A DNA stretch of 64,000 bases from Phoronis australis (GCA_002633005.1 NMRA01000031.1:744996-808995); one strand, 5' to 3'; shown: positions 11,451 through 24,533, numbered from the stretch's first letter. Numbers and translations: made by a program. The notes: a model not told the origin generated them from the sequence alone.

Positions 11451-13238
11451 AATCATGGCTTATGCCTACCAGGTTTTAAAAGTCGTACTTGATATCATTC
11501 TCAAATCTTCCTCCTGATGTACTGTTAACGCGGCTGTCAACCCGCCTTCCTGATCAATTTTGACTTTAAGCACTTACCGTCATGAAATTGGACACGGCGA
11601 GTTCCTAAGTGAAATTAGAGATCGTTTAGGACTTCGAAATAACTAACAGTTGGTTTTTTACTTGATATCAGACTCTACACTGAGTTCGCTTGACATGGTT
11701 TGTCATTTCGTTATGCGCCGGGCATAGTCTCAAAGAATAACGAACTCTTGGTATTTTGCAAATCCAGAAATTACTTCTCGATTGAGTGAGAAACAAATTG
11801 CCACTAATTTATAGCGATAAGAGGTCGAAATCAAAAGTTTCACGTGACCTGGGCTCATTGTCGTTTTAACTTTTGTTTAAACCTATTATCATATGCGTGT
11901 TCGAAGGCGTGTTCTATTTTGACGCTTGTAGTCTCGAACCCACAATCTGTCCGGTGTGCATCTAGAAAACGAGGTTATTACATCAATTGTTTACAATTTT
12001 GCGATACGACTTGTTTGCGTATTTTAATAGTTGAAATTCTCTCTCATTTTCTTTGTTTTAAACAAATATTTATTCAATTGCAGCTCGATTATTTCAGTTG
12101 CCCGCTGTTCCTTTTTGAATAACCTTTATGAGATACGAAAATAGAAGCACAGGTGTTCTGCTCGAGTGACATTGTGAGCAGTGGGCATGGTGATCACAAC
12201 CCGCACTTACAATCTGGATCATGACTCAAGTTACGCTAGTGAAGGTTGTAAAAGCATGTATTTTATGTTCAGTTGATCTAAATACACCAACTGACCTCAC
12301 CCTTGGTTGACCAATAAAAAACCAGATGTCAAAGACGTACCCAGATTCAAATGTTAGTTGTGTATGAGTTTCAGACCACCTACATGAGTCGCTGTTATTC
12401 TTGAAGTCTGCACCATATGAAACGCCTCCTAGGGATAATTCGAGGTTACGAAAGTACCCATGGTTTTACATATAATCTCAAATTTGAGGATACGAAAATT
12501 CCCTGCGTCGCTACAGAACTCAATGTGTAGAATTGGTAGTGCATCGACGTGTGACCAAAGCAGTTGAAATAACTGAACTTACCTGTCGCAGACATTAGCA
12601 TTGATGATATTTTGCACAAATCACCACCGCCACCCCCCCCNCCCCCCTCTTTCGCCTTGACAGCAGGAGAAGCCCTACCTAGGCCGATGTTGGTATTTAA
12701 AATTGTGTGGACTCTTTTGTATTGTTTTGTAGTACTGAATTTAAGATTTGGGCCCGTCAACGTAGGCAGACAATATTGCACAATATTTTTAGGGATTAAT
12801 ATTTCGCTTGAAGCATGATGCCAGAGACAAATAAACTCAAATTAAACAGTTGTCATTCGGGGATCCAGCCAGATTGTCATCCCTTCATTCTCCTGGGCCC
12901 AGGATCTTGTCTCCGAACTTAGTATGGACTCAGACTGTTGACTCGAGTACAAAATATATCAGTTTTTTCGAGGCGTGCCATACTATTAGTCAATCTTCGA
13001 GTTGAGTTTCGAATACAGAGATTAGACACCGGGCTCTGGACACACGCATTTGAAAATAACCGAATATAATGTGAGTTGAGCACGAACTCTATACAACCAT
13101 AAAAACGTGCTTTTCCACACGCTATCTCCCGCAAATTAACAATGAATAATGCAAGTTGGAGACTTACAACTGTAGCAAAAATTAATTGAATTTCCCTGCT
13201 TGATATTTTCTTGTGTCGATTACTAATCTTTTTCGAGT
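11451..13238. other. Non-coding; includes one ambiguous base
   Basis: No gene called. A single N at 12641 lies in a C-rich run, probably a homopolymer sequencing problem. A fragment of the CCTCGGAGGTG repeat family (TTCGAGGTTACGAAAGTACC) lies near 12440. Confidence 0.5.
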
Positions 13239-13369
13239 CAGCTTGAGCGAATCACACGCTTCCGAATGATACAATCCATATCCAGCCCAGAATCATTTGT
13301 AGCCAGTTTGAGTGAAACACACGCTTCAGAATAACACTCTGTACATACGCCGAAGTCACGAGATGGGAT
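13239..13369 (+). repeat. Diverged two-unit tandem repeat, period about 65 bp
   Basis: CAGCTTGAGCGAATCACACG at 13239 and CAGTTTGAGTGAAACACACG at 13304 open two similar units. Both are followed by CTTC-GAAT-A-AC. No other content is recognised. Confidence 0.55.
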
Positions 13370-14094
13370 CTTAACTTTCATCACTCGAGAATCGGAAAGA
13401 TGACGAGAAACTACTGACATTCAAATTTTGCAATTTTATTTCATGTTTTCGTCGTTTTGTTGCTTTCAAATTGGCTGGGAAATGTCGCTCCCAATTATGT
13501 TAGGGATATTACATGCGTCAAACTACCGGTACTCGTCTTGATTCTAAATGAAAACGCCAGATATATACTGCAAAGCCTATGAAATTGGAGTGTGCATAAG
13601 CGTACGATCATCGGTTGCACTTCAATTGTCATTTCTATCTTTGTAAAATCGCAGTTTATTTTTTATTTATAAGGATTACATTTTCTATTTTGTCTGCAAA
13701 AATATTTTATCATCTTTAAGCTTACTGTTTTTATGTTTCCTTTTTTCAAAACAGGTACTTCTTAGTTTTTGGTCGACCTCAATTGGGCATTTTCACTTTC
13801 TATGGATTTCCCTTGTTCGATTTTGTTGTTATCTTGTAAAGTGATAATAATCAGCGACTATGAAGCTTGAACTTATGCGCAAAGTTGATCAGAATTACAC
13901 GTATTAGTAGGCTTGACTTGGACATTTAGCATACCTCCATAGCGCTATTATTGGTGGCAAACCCCCGTCGATATTTCAACTCCCCCGTGAAACTTTTTTG
14001 TCCTAGCCACCACGGTCACTTACAAGTGAACATTTTTTTACGCTCTGGAATTAATTTTCCTGAAGTTTATCTCGAACGTGTTTTCAAGAGGTTA
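13370..14094. other. Non-coding, nothing recognised
   Basis: T-rich sequence with no exon or repeat that I can support. Confidence 0.45.
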
Positions 14095-14165
14095 GCGCAT
14101 GCCCCTATATAAGTGGAACTTCGGCGCATGCCCCTATATAAGTGGAACTTCGGCGCATGCGCCTG
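14095..14165 (+). repeat. 29-bp tandem repeat with TATA and NRF1-like words
   Basis: Two exact copies (14095-14123 and 14124-14152) of a unit that opens GCGCATGCCCC and holds TATATAAG. A third partial unit starts GCGCATGCGCC. NRF1 sites have the form GCGCATGCGC. The unit resembles a duplicated core-promoter module, but no transcript follows that I can model. Confidence 0.8.
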
Positions 14166-15141
14166 TGCGAGTAGCATTCAAGTCAAAATCAGTTGAAAAA
14201 ACGAATTATGTTGTATACCGAGGCTGGACTTGAACAGACGCATATAAGGTATAGGTGTCTGAAATCCTATTATAGGGAACGTTTACCTGTTGATGTTGTT
14301 CGTGAAAGTATCTCCAACGTACGGGCATTTTAAACCGGGTCGAGAGTAATTGACAGCACATTGGCTTATTCTTCTACGTCATTAGTACAGTGCAATACGA
14401 AGTTTGTCAATTATTAACTGCAGTCCAATAATTGTATTCATAAAATCAATTAAATGTGAAACCCCTATGTGCAGAAAAAGCATGAGTTTTTCCCAGCCCT
14501 GTCGCTCTCCATAAACTTATTGACTTTATCAATAGAGATAGACGCCATCGTGTCCTTTGGAGATCGCCTGCATTCCGTTCCTCACGCGTGGATAAGGCAA
14601 TCCCCGCTGAAACAAGGTATTCGTAAATCCAGAGGTCTACGATAATCAATACACTTTTGTCGTATCATGTAGCTAGTCCACAATCAACTGGAACCATCCT
14701 GCTTCATCGCAGAACTCCACATTTTCCTAAATTATTCGCCGATTGTAACAACAATGTAAAGGAGCACACCAACGAGATGTTGAGTGCTGAGAAATTGTGG
14801 TTTGTAAATGGCGAAAATTCTTTTCAGATTCAAGCGATTGTTGAGAATTCTTAATTGTATCAAACCATTTAAACGTGTGTGCAAACAACATATTTCCTCG
14901 TTTACTGGCTTTGAAGAAGCTATTAACCTGCCTTCCATCAGAAACTTCTGTTTTAGATCACTTGTTGTTATTAAATTGGTCTCAAATTGTTTCCAAAGTG
15001 GCGTCCATACACATACTTACACTAGAGCAAGACACTCCTGGAACAAGCTATCGCTCGGTTGATGGCTGTCTGGACACTATTTTAACGTAGCCAAATGGGT
15101 TGATGAGAAGTCAAAACCGCATAGTCAAACTTTTTATCATC
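14166..15141. other. Non-coding, nothing recognised
   Basis: Only short overlapping frames on both strands. No domain similarity seen. Confidence 0.45.
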
Positions 15142-15199
15142 GGCGGCGCAGCACTGAAAAAAGTGGGGGGCTATAGTCCCCCCCCTATGGTGCGCCGCT
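15142..15199. repeat. GC-rich hairpin
   Basis: GGCGGCGCA at the left pairs with TGCGCCGC at the right, and a G-run/C-run pair (GTGGGGGGC... and ...CCCCCCCC) lies inside. It looks like a tiny transposon remnant of the kind ending in GGCGGCGC. A related G-run (GCGGATTTAGGGGGGGGG) occurs near 15708. Confidence 0.55.
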
Positions 15200-16089
15200 C
15201 ATGTTTATCCATTCAACGTGAACGTGGACAAGGCGTTTCTTTGTTTACTTTAAATATTAGACCAATATTGTAGCAAAGTGCGCTCATATTTTACCTTATA
15301 CGACACTAATGTGAACTCTATCAGCAATATCAGGTGTCTGTTTTGGGACAAGAGACTCGAGAATTTGTATATTATTGGGGACTTACCACTTTTGGCTATA
15401 TCTCAAAAACAGTTGTGTGGTGTGTAAAACCAAACTTCGGTCACTTCCCGTGGGACAGCCCCCAGCATTCTGGCAGAACTCGGTGAGAATTAACGATGTG
15501 TAATAAAATCACAACAATACAACATGTTGTATTGTTTTATAACTCTGGTCAAGGCTAACTTCAGAAAGTCTATCCCAGCCAAAAATTATCGATAATATCC
15601 CTTTGAACTATTTCATTTTATTATGACATTTAACTTCATTTAATTTAGGCTTAGTTAACAGTTCGAATTACTAACTGTGTTGGAAATTGTTATTATGAAG
15701 TGCAGCAGCGGATTTAGGGGGGGGGCTCAAATGGGCCAAGTCCCTATAAAATGTTCGCAATTTTTGTGTTCACAACTGATTTTAAAAATCAACATGTTTT
15801 CCACACAGGAGATTTTTATGGAAAAACAAGATTTCTAATGTTGCGCTATCAAGTTTTTGACATTTTCAAGTTACCTTGCGAAATCTCTGGGAAGACATTT
15901 GGACCGTTTTTCGTTCTGTGTCCGCAAAACAAGAGTGAAATATTCCTGGGTTACTATCCCATTTGTATAGGGCCCAAGTGGTGGGGAACAGATGAAGGGT
16001 CTTTGTCACAGCCGATATTTACCCAACCATCGACAGGTTCCCGGCCAGGTCCGGGTACTATAATACAGGAAGCTGTCCTCTGTACTGAT
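15200..16089. other. Non-coding, nothing firm
   Basis: A moderately long frame (15751-16155) runs into the tandem repeat that follows and shows no family resemblance, so it is not called. Confidence 0.4.
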
Positions 16090-16275
16090 GTGACGCTTGG
16101 CGGGTGTAAACCAATGATATCAGCCAATGAGAGTGGTGCTGTTCTCTGTATGTGACCTTTGGCTATTGTAAACCAATGATATCAGCCAATGAGAGTGGTG
16201 CTGTTCTCTGTATGTGACCCTTGGCTTGTGTAAACCAATGATATCGGCCAATGCGAGTGGTGCTTTCTTAAGGAC
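16090..16275 (+). repeat. Three-unit tandem repeat, period 62 bp
   Basis: GTAAACCAATGATATCRGCC starts at 16106, 16168 and 16230. Each is followed by AATGMGAGTGGTGCT, and between units lie TTCTCTGTATGTGACC and CTTGGC. The spacing is exactly 62 bp. Each unit holds CCAAT. This is direct tandem duplication without spacers, so it is not a CRISPR array. Confidence 0.9.
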
Positions 16276-17340
16276 CTGAAATGGTGTACTTAGTCATTAT
16301 CATAAGGCGCGCTTAAAGAGAACAGTTCTAAATTAAAATGTTTATTCTCAATTTTACGCTTGACAACTCCCAAACAGTGATCAGTGAAAATTTGAGGTGA
16401 TTGTGATACGTGGTATTTGCTTGTGAAATGACTTTGCCATCAAAACTTTATCTAAAAGTTTTGTCCGACTGTTTATACATAGTCCGCTGCGTCCAAAATT
16501 TCGGTAGTCCACAAAGAAACCTGTAGAGGGCGCTGTCAGTAGCTTTAGTTCAGCTTCCACAAGCAACCGCGGAACATTGTCGGTCTACGTTGGCACTAAA
16601 ATGTAGTCCAACGTTATCGTAGTTGACGAAACACCGAAAGCTGTTGAAAGTCGATACCTCAATCATACGTGATACACTACACCACAATTGTTTACACTTT
16701 TTACTCGAAATTTGCTTGTTTAGTTTTGTCATGAGAACAATGCCCGGCTGATCATTTGAGCTTCCCGGTTCACAATGTTCCACCCCCGACCCCTCTCCAC
16801 GCGGTCGCCACGATTTTCAAGCTTCCCCAGGACCGCCACAACTTGAAGGCGCACCAGTACTTACGAAGTGGGTCTCTACATGGTAATTTGTATGGGCCCT
16901 ATAACGCTGTAGGTTAGTTAGCATGGTGAGTTTAAGGTTATGGACAAATTTGACTGACTTCGGAACATACTCAGATATGGCTAATCGGATTCATATGAAA
17001 CTTGCATGTACTATGTGTTATACACTGTTCTCAAAACACCTGTTAGGCATTGTTTTAAATGTTCCACTTTTGCTTTAGGGGCCATTAAAATAGGACTTTC
17101 ATAATTCACATGAAAAACCTTGAAAGTTGCATCAAACAAAAACGAAGTATTTTAGAAAACTGCAACAGCGTTTTTGATATCTCACCCTGAACATTCACGT
17201 AAACGTATACGTATTATATAGTTCAATACACCCAGGAAAAAACAAAAATCCGTTCCTGGAAGACTTTCAGAAAAACAAATAGCAACCGTGCGTTCTAACT
17301 ATTTCATTGGAAAAGCAAGTCCGCGTCACGTGATTAGTCG

Positions 17341-17407
17341 CGTAAAATAAATGCCCGGCTTCATTCACCGTCAGTAACTAGTCGACTCTGAACAACTGAT
17401 GGTAAGT
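17341..17407 (+). promoter_or_regulatory. Possible 5' exon ending in a strong splice donor
   Basis: GATG|GTAAGT at 17401/17402 is a near-consensus donor. About 55 bp before it lies TAAAATAAAT, a TATA-like word. This is the arrangement of a short first exon, but no partner exon can be proved. Single splice-like words are common by chance. Confidence 0.2.
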
Positions 17408-20400
17408 TGACTCTTTCGTTGGATTATGCGGTGCTGCAATGTGTAGATTGTTCGCATGTTTTTCTTGACACTTAATGCTTAGTGATGTTTTAAAAATTTG
17501 CCAATGTTTACATGCGTTCGTTCGGTCAACATGTAAGTGCATGTGAACGATAACGGCCAAACAGGCCCTCACTTACCGCCGTTGTCGGTTCGGTGAGTTG
17601 AGTTTATAATGCATTAAGACATCCGTGGAGAATTCCAACAGAGGCCGAAGCATATGCGAAGCGTGAATTGTTTTGATAACATTTTGCAATTGTCATCGAA
17701 TGACCCCCCGGTGCGGACGAAAGGATTTTTAGTATGACTTCGTGTAGCTTGAAATAGTCTCCGATTGCGTCGTTGTTTAAAAGAAGATATCGGGGTGCCA
17801 GACTTTTGACGGGTCTGCATTTCCGCGCTATATATTATGAGGTAAAGGTTAACAGCGAATATTTGTAACAAAAACATAAAACTGAGACTTTTGTTATGGG
17901 ACAGAACTTGCTTTTTTATTCACCATTAACGTGCTCTGCTCCTGTGAAGGATTTTAATTTTTCATCAACCTCTTTCTGGCAACTAATGGATGTTATTCTC
18001 GGGAGAATTTAGGAATAATTAAAACCTAAACGTCGAACTTTTCAGATTATGTTGGAAGATAATATTGTGACCGAGCAGAGGTTTTTGTTCTCAACGGAAA
18101 TGAACTAATATCGTACTCGTGATAACGGTCGATTCTTTTGCACTGCCACAATGAGAGATAATCTGTCTGTTTTAAAAGTCACCGGAGAGCTGCCAATCGG
18201 TTAGTTTTCTGGACAATAGGATTAGCCATTCTGTGGTGTCGCACACTGGTATACCTTTACACCTAATTTGAAACGACAGCCTTTGAAATGTTCCACAATA
18301 GTTTTGCTTAATAAGAAAAACAAATTCTTTCTAATTGGTAAACGGGTGATTATTTTAGTGTTTTTGGGCTCTTTGGTGAAATGAAATATTCTTGTCAACT
18401 GTCACTCTTCATTGGCGTTTTCTTGCAACATCCGTTGAGACTCGCTGGGTCGCGTGCGCAGAAGATCATTAATATTACAGCCAGGCTTTTAAGTCCAAAT
18501 ATATATTATTGAGTTTAAATGAAACAAGACTTGAAGACTTGACTTCAGAAGCTGCAAACTTTCAGTGAGTTTCGTTGAAAAGCAGTCACACATTTTCTAT
18601 AATTGCAATTTTGCTAAGTTTCACACGCGATAATTTTGACGGGCGTACAAATGTCTGTGTGAGTTAAAAAACCTACAAAGTCTAATTTTAGACTCGATTA
18701 AGTTTAGATACGTTTTTATCTTCCCGTGGGAAGTAAACCTTCATTAAAGTAATGCCAATAATGACATTTGAATTGTTAATTTGCTTATTCATTAAATATC
18801 GCTACAACGAAATTATAAAACAAGAACTATTATACCCGGTTGACTTAGTTTTGATACCGCACAATGTTACACAAAAGACTAAAATACACCTGTATGACCC
18901 ACTTGTTTAGTTGACTGACGCTTTTAAAGGCTGAGTCATTGATTACATTTTTATTGTTAAATTAGTGATGAGGGGTGACGACGATCTAAAGAAACAAAAT
19001 TTACGTTTCCGTGCATGGTTACCTTGTCAGGACGGGGACACGCAAACACGATGTGAGCTCGTGTTTCAACTATTACAGACTGCCGCTTGTATCTTGGAAG
19101 ATTTACGGGTTGTCTTGCGTCAGGTGTGTTATTTGGTATAGAGATAACATTGTATTCTAGTTCACCAATACCACCTACCTATTGGTGGGTGATCGAGCCA
19201 CCATTTTGTGCAAAAAAACAAGATCTTGCGAGATGCCGCGAGATATCCAGTATGTTTTCAATGAGAGCGCGTGATTTTGGCTAGATTTTTTCTCGCCACG
19301 AGACAGCTATTGATCTGTTATACCCAGGTTTTGTGTGGGATTGGCGGAGAATGAATACTGCCCTTTCATGTTTTCCTGTAAGTGGTTGGGCAATCCCAGA
19401 GATTGCTAACTCACGAGTTAATATTTTATTTTGTGTTTGCCTTAGCTTTTGAATTTCGACGTTTGACAGAGGTTTCGATATCAAAGTACAAGCACAAGAA
19501 TAGAGTCCATAGACAATACGAAACATCGCCGAAATCTCCGAGCTTTCCCCCTCGTAAATAGCCTATTATGATTCTGCAACAAGTTTACGAATGTTCTGTT
19601 GAGGTATTAGTGAAGTATTTAGTTGTAGTTGTTGTACTCCCGGATTCCGGCACGTACGTGCCCATGTTTTACAGAAGATCAAGTGTTTTTTTAAAGCGCT
19701 TCAAAGTGATGAGTATTATTTTCGGTATCTTGTTGAGTAGCTGAGATATTTGTGAACACTTTAGCAGTTAATTGCTGCCCGATATTGCGAACACTTCACT
19801 GCGCTTACTGGTTTATCATGATTGATATAATGGTTCTAAGAGGCATAATGTGTCCGATAGCTGCGGTTTGTTGTTTTTATTTGACAAGCTTAAGTGATGC
19901 TCAGTGTTTACACTTTCGCTCTCTTCTGAGGAAATATTCTACGTAACATCCGCTACACGTGCAGCGCGATTCGTACGTGTCGTCAATATTGCATGAGTCA
20001 AATCGTTCCCCTCTTCGGAGTCAACTAAGAATATCGTCGAGGGAGCGCTGTTGTCTATTTCGATAAGAGTGACCAGCTCAGACTTTTGTGATAACTCTAC
20101 GCCATGTTTGTCATTTCACGATTTTTCTGTCAAAGGCACGTCGTCATAAAATCAACTGTAGTCCAATTCCTCCAACTTGGCACTAACGATAGGCGTAACA
20201 TTGAGCAGAAACAAATTCATCTGACAATGATTATCTGTTTTTGTGTTCCATAACGCAATTTAGTTTAACAATATGAGGTAAGTATTAGAATGGTTATTAA
20301 ATTCTCGGTTCGATTCGATGTGCACAACACCATTGCCTTCTCAACTGACTACCTAAAATATGCTCATTATAAAACAGGTCATTCAACCACACAGAAGAAT

Positions 20401-22438
20401 CGACTCCATCGCCAAACAGATCATTCAGAGCATCTATGATTAAAAAGAGCTTCGCATGCCATTATTAACTGACAGGCTTGATCAAGTCTTTCAAAACAGG
20501 GCATTTTCTTAGGAATCATAAGTGATCGCTCATTTTCTTGTTGGCAGAAACCGACTACTCTCATTGCAACCAATTTTTAACCCAATTTCAAAGATTTTAT
20601 GATTCCTTGAGTCGGAAGCTTGCTCCTTTAACTTAGAATTCGCGTGGTTGGAGTGTGCAGTGCAAAGCCATGCCTCTGGATTACATAGCCATGTGTTTTC
20701 TTATCACACAACCTGCTTCGCTTCATCGACAGTTAACTCAATTAGTCACGACGATAACCTTTCTTTGCGGTGCCTCACGTCCGTATTCGTAAAAACAATG
20801 CCTCTGAGTAGACAATTAGAGATGCATGTTTTTGTGCTTTCATAATTACACAATGCAAACGAAGCACTTTCAGAATATTGGGAGATCTTGTTAACATGCG
20901 ATATGTTTGACATTTTCCACGCGTCAGCAAGTTTTACAGTCAAAAGTGCTTAGTTATTTGAAGCTAGAGTTGCCAGGCGTTTCGCATATCAAGGCAAACT
21001 GGTGGAGAGCTAAGAACGTGGTACCACTTGGGCTGGAGAATGTTCCGTAGGCCTGGTTTGTTGCGAGAAAAACAAGAATTCGCAAGACTTCGCAAAATCC
21101 GTGAAAAGCAAGCATTTCGAGAGTATAGCTCGGGAGCAAAATGGCGGCCATTGACATGATCGGTCGGCGAGGTTGGAGTGTTGAATTATGGGATTGAATT
21201 CAGCGTGTCCATTACATGAATGAAGATTCTTACTGCCACTGCAAACGTATGTCTTGCGGTGTGCGGAACTCGTCCCAGAATTTTGTACGGTTCTGTTTAG
21301 CTTTGAAAATTCCTTCTAGCGAGGCATACCGTGTTCTAAGTGTTTGCAAAACGGTACTCAATGGATAGCTTCTTAAGGTAGAAAGATCAAGCTACTCTAT
21401 CTAGGCTTCTTTTCTTAAATGGTGTTAGTAGTTAAAAGGAATTTAGATCGAATAGATCCAGTTGTCGGGAGTGTTTTCTTTCCATTATTTCTCCTGGTGA
21501 CTACGGAGATCCGATCAGTTTCTTTCAATTAAGACTGATTATAAAACTCGACATCCCAATAATCTATAAACAGTATTCGGAGCCGCGTGCGAGCTCACAT
21601 TTCGCGGTGGCGGCAAGTCAGCCCACGGCAATATGGACTGACCTCTGTTGACCGGTTTAAAGTGTAAGTCCGCGACTGTGTTGTTTAATTGTAAACTTAA
21701 CTATTGATGTTTTGATGTATGTATAAAAATAGTCGCTCAAACTTTCCGAGAAAATAATGGAAATCCCCGATGGCGACCTGCCTGCGACATCATCAACAGC
21801 AACAACAAGACCAGCATCTAATTAAACTATTGTATTGACCACTGTGGCTAAATAAATCACCGTTACAGAGTTAAATATGTTGGTACAAATGTCCATTTTT
21901 GTATGCTCTGCACCGTCGTCAAATTAAAGCCCACCGGAGACGTAGAGCTCAAGCGCATAGTTCATGGGTAACTCGTATCGAGCTATGAGTTGAACTATTG
22001 GCCACTTGAGGCACTGAGCACATAGCTATCCACCTACTATGACCCTAAGGTTCTTGGCATCAACGTAACACCAACGTGGTTGCCTTGGAATAACTTCACA
22101 AGCAGGCATGTATTTGAGATCTTATTTCTATAGAATATCAATAACCTGTTCACTAACTGGAGTGGGGTATTCACTAATAAAAAAGCCTCTTTTTAACGTC
22201 TCTATATATGTTCCGTGATGTTGTGTTTTCGTGATTCCACCGACAGATTATTTCAATGGCCACGATTGCTACCGCCGTCGAGTAAGGTCTTGAGCGTTCC
22301 TGTAAAACACTGATACTCGCCTAACTCTCAAAACACTGACGCTACGCAACGTATTGCTGCATTTGTGATAAGCAAACCTTTTTTCATCTGCTCTTTAATA
22401 CTCTATCGGTCACCACCACCCCCCCTCCTCCAGACCCC
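17408..22438. other. Non-coding, with scattered MITE relics
   Basis: No gene called in about 5 kb. Relics of the AAGACTTCGCGAGAT family lie near 19209-19255 and 21030-21115. A YY1-like word CAAAATGGCGGCC lies at 21137-21149. A strong donor-like GAG|GTAAGT lies near 20278, with no exon I can support. Confidence 0.45.
21030..21115. mobile_element. Relic of the GTTCCG...CTTCGC MITE family
   Basis: GAATGTTCCGTAGGC at the left and AAGAATTCGCAAGACTTCGC then GTGAAAAGCAAG at the right match, in order, the termini and core of relics near 37530-37600, 42888-43012 and 59021-59152. Diverged, and the ends are uncertain. Confidence 0.45.
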
Positions 22439-22606
22439 NNNNNNNNNNNNNNNNNNNNNNNNNNNNNNNNNNNNNNNNNNNNNNNNNNNNNNNNNNNNNN
22501 NNNNNNNNNNNNNNNNNNNNNNNNNNNNNNNNNNNNNNNNNNNNNNNNNNNNNNNNNNNNNNNNNNNNNNNNNNNNNNNNNNNNNNNNNNNNNNNNNNNN
22601 NNNNNN
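22439..22606. other. Assembly gap (168 Ns)
   Basis: Run of N flanked by C-rich sequence on the left (CACCACCACCCCCCCTCC). Reading frames that cross it have no meaning. Confidence 1.
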
Positions 22607-24250
22607 CGCCCCGTCGTCGTCAACCATGCTTTCTGAAAGCGCACTTGTCACTTCCTCTCACCTTCGGACATGCCGTTCAATTAACCCATCTCATAGGGAA
22701 GACCGGGGTAAACAGGCTCAAACTACAGTGACTTCGTGTACCATTTTAGCCAGCAGTTATTAGACGCTCAAACAGTGAATTGATAAACGATCATTGCATA
22801 ACATTTTTAACTACGAAGAGATGCTGAACAAGGGTTCACTGTGCCCCGATCATATGGCAATGTATTTCCACATTTTTCCATAAAGTTTCCTGCGAATTTG
22901 TTGAAGGCCACCACAGCCTAGGAGCTACGGGGAGCTGAGTTGTGTAACTCAAGTGAACGATAGCTGAAAAGGCGAGAATGAACTAGAGGCTAGTTCATAT
23001 ACAACTGTTGCATTTTCGTGCATTGACGTGAGTTCTGAAAACTTTTGTTCGCCATTTATCAGATCGAATCGCGCTAAAACGAGATTATTACAACAAAAAT
23101 TATGCTCAAACAAGAAGAATGTCCGTTTCCTGAGAGACAGTGGGTTGACACAACAACATCACCTGAGCAAATTATAAAGCAGGTGGCAGTGTGTTAACTA
23201 TGATTTCTAGAGCTGTTTTGCTCTGTCACGTGTTTCGCTTTTCTCGAGAGTCACTTAAGGCGAGAAATTTAGTCTAATGCAACGGAATTCTGACATAACC
23301 CAATAACCTCAATGGCTTATATTTTGGTAGGGTATAACGCTTCTAAGGTCTCTAGCATACTCGCGTGATTCAGCGAGACCCCGTCGTAAGCTTGCTTATT
23401 CACGTCTGTGTAACGCGCTCCCCGGTTTCTCTTGTACATTCATACTAGGATTAACATGTGCTCCAAATTATGTTACTGTCTTCCTCAAAACTCCGGTCAC
23501 AGAAAAGAAAGTAAATGGCGCCAAGAGAACGGGTAATTCAATATGACATAATTGTAATAAAAATGAATATGGAATTAATTGCAAGTGGTATTATTAGGAA
23601 GATGACAGTTTATCGTCAGCACCTCAAGGCGGAAGAAACCGATTAATGACGACAAACAGTAAACGAAAGAAAAGTGAATTGGTATTCTTTTGAGACAATA
23701 TGGCGTCAACTATATTAAAGCTAACTGGAAGTATTCAAACTCATCTCGTCTGGCATTTTGTTTCATTATTGTTCAGTTATTGTATGACGACATGAAATGT
23801 CAAGCTCCAATATCTTTACAGTGACCTCTGTAAGGAACTTTTATTATTCAAATAGCTTCTATGGACAGCCAAGTAAACTTTGAAATGATATTCGAACAAC
23901 TCGTGCAAACCACTGACTCTGAATACCAATCTTTCAAATAGTATTTCTAAGTTTATCTAGTTTGATTTTGGTTGATGTTCAGGCTCACTCACATATTACA
24001 CGGTAGCCAAGTGTACCCTGAGATCGCCAGTGGGAAAGCAAATACATGACGAGGTTGACCATTGAGATAGCAAGGGTGTTGTTGGTGGAGATGAACGAAC
24101 TGCTATACCATAACTGTTTGATTTTGAATATTTCACGTTTTATATTTTAATAATGTGCATAATTATTTCTTGGAATTTTTTTCAAATTCTCTTATTCTCT
24201 CATAAAATCTTTTTTGCTTTGTTTTTCGTTTTTTTTTTCATACGGTTTTT
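22607..24250. other. Non-coding, nothing recognised
   Basis: No exon, domain or clear inverted repeat. Short frames only. Confidence 0.45.
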
Positions 24251-24251
24251 C

Positions 24252-24533
24252 TTATTGGGTCGACATAGTTACACGCATGGCGTATCTCGTCAATGGCTCG
24301 AGGCCAATAGGGCCTTCCCGGATTACACGGCCACAGAACTCTCCTTTGTCCTGCAGATAAGAAAGCGTGTGACCATGATCTGTTTTAGAAATCAGGCACA
24401 TTTTCGTGTCTCTCATTGATGTCGGGAAGGCGAAGAATTTCAGATCACACATCCGCTGGTATTTATCCAGTTTATCAAACTTTCTCACGTCGGAGTTGAA
24501 GCCCACAGCACAGCAGTAATGTTTCGTTGGCAT
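24252..24533 (-). pseudogene. THAP zinc-finger domain remnant
   Basis: Read on the minus strand from the ATG at 24533. The first 35 residues match the front half of a THAP (C2CH) DNA-binding domain: MP, CCAVG, DKLDKYQRM, then CDLKFFAFPTS, which corresponds to the FFxFP core. The second zinc Cys of the C-x2-4-C pair is Phe (AVGF in place of AVGC). After FPTS the similarity fades, and the expected C-x2-H pair is not convincing: a single Cys is followed by GRV with no His. The frame ends 24252. THAP domains occur in P-element-type transposases and in many host proteins. This is probably a decayed transposon or gene fragment. It could also be an unspliced first exon of a diverged gene. Confidence 0.55.

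Noticed and set aside
15751-16155. 134-codon frame on the plus strand
   Set aside because: Runs into the 62-bp tandem repeat and begins just after a G-run transposon-like end. No family resemblance.
16090-16275. Possible CRISPR-like array
   Set aside because: The 62-bp units are directly adjacent tandem copies with no unique spacers, in an animal genome.
21137-21149. YY1-like CAAAATGGCGGCC as evidence of a promoter
   Set aside because: A single short motif next to a MITE relic. No transcript or exon can be modelled nearby.
22365-22763. Frames crossing the N run
   Set aside because: They are open only because the 168 Ns contain no stop.
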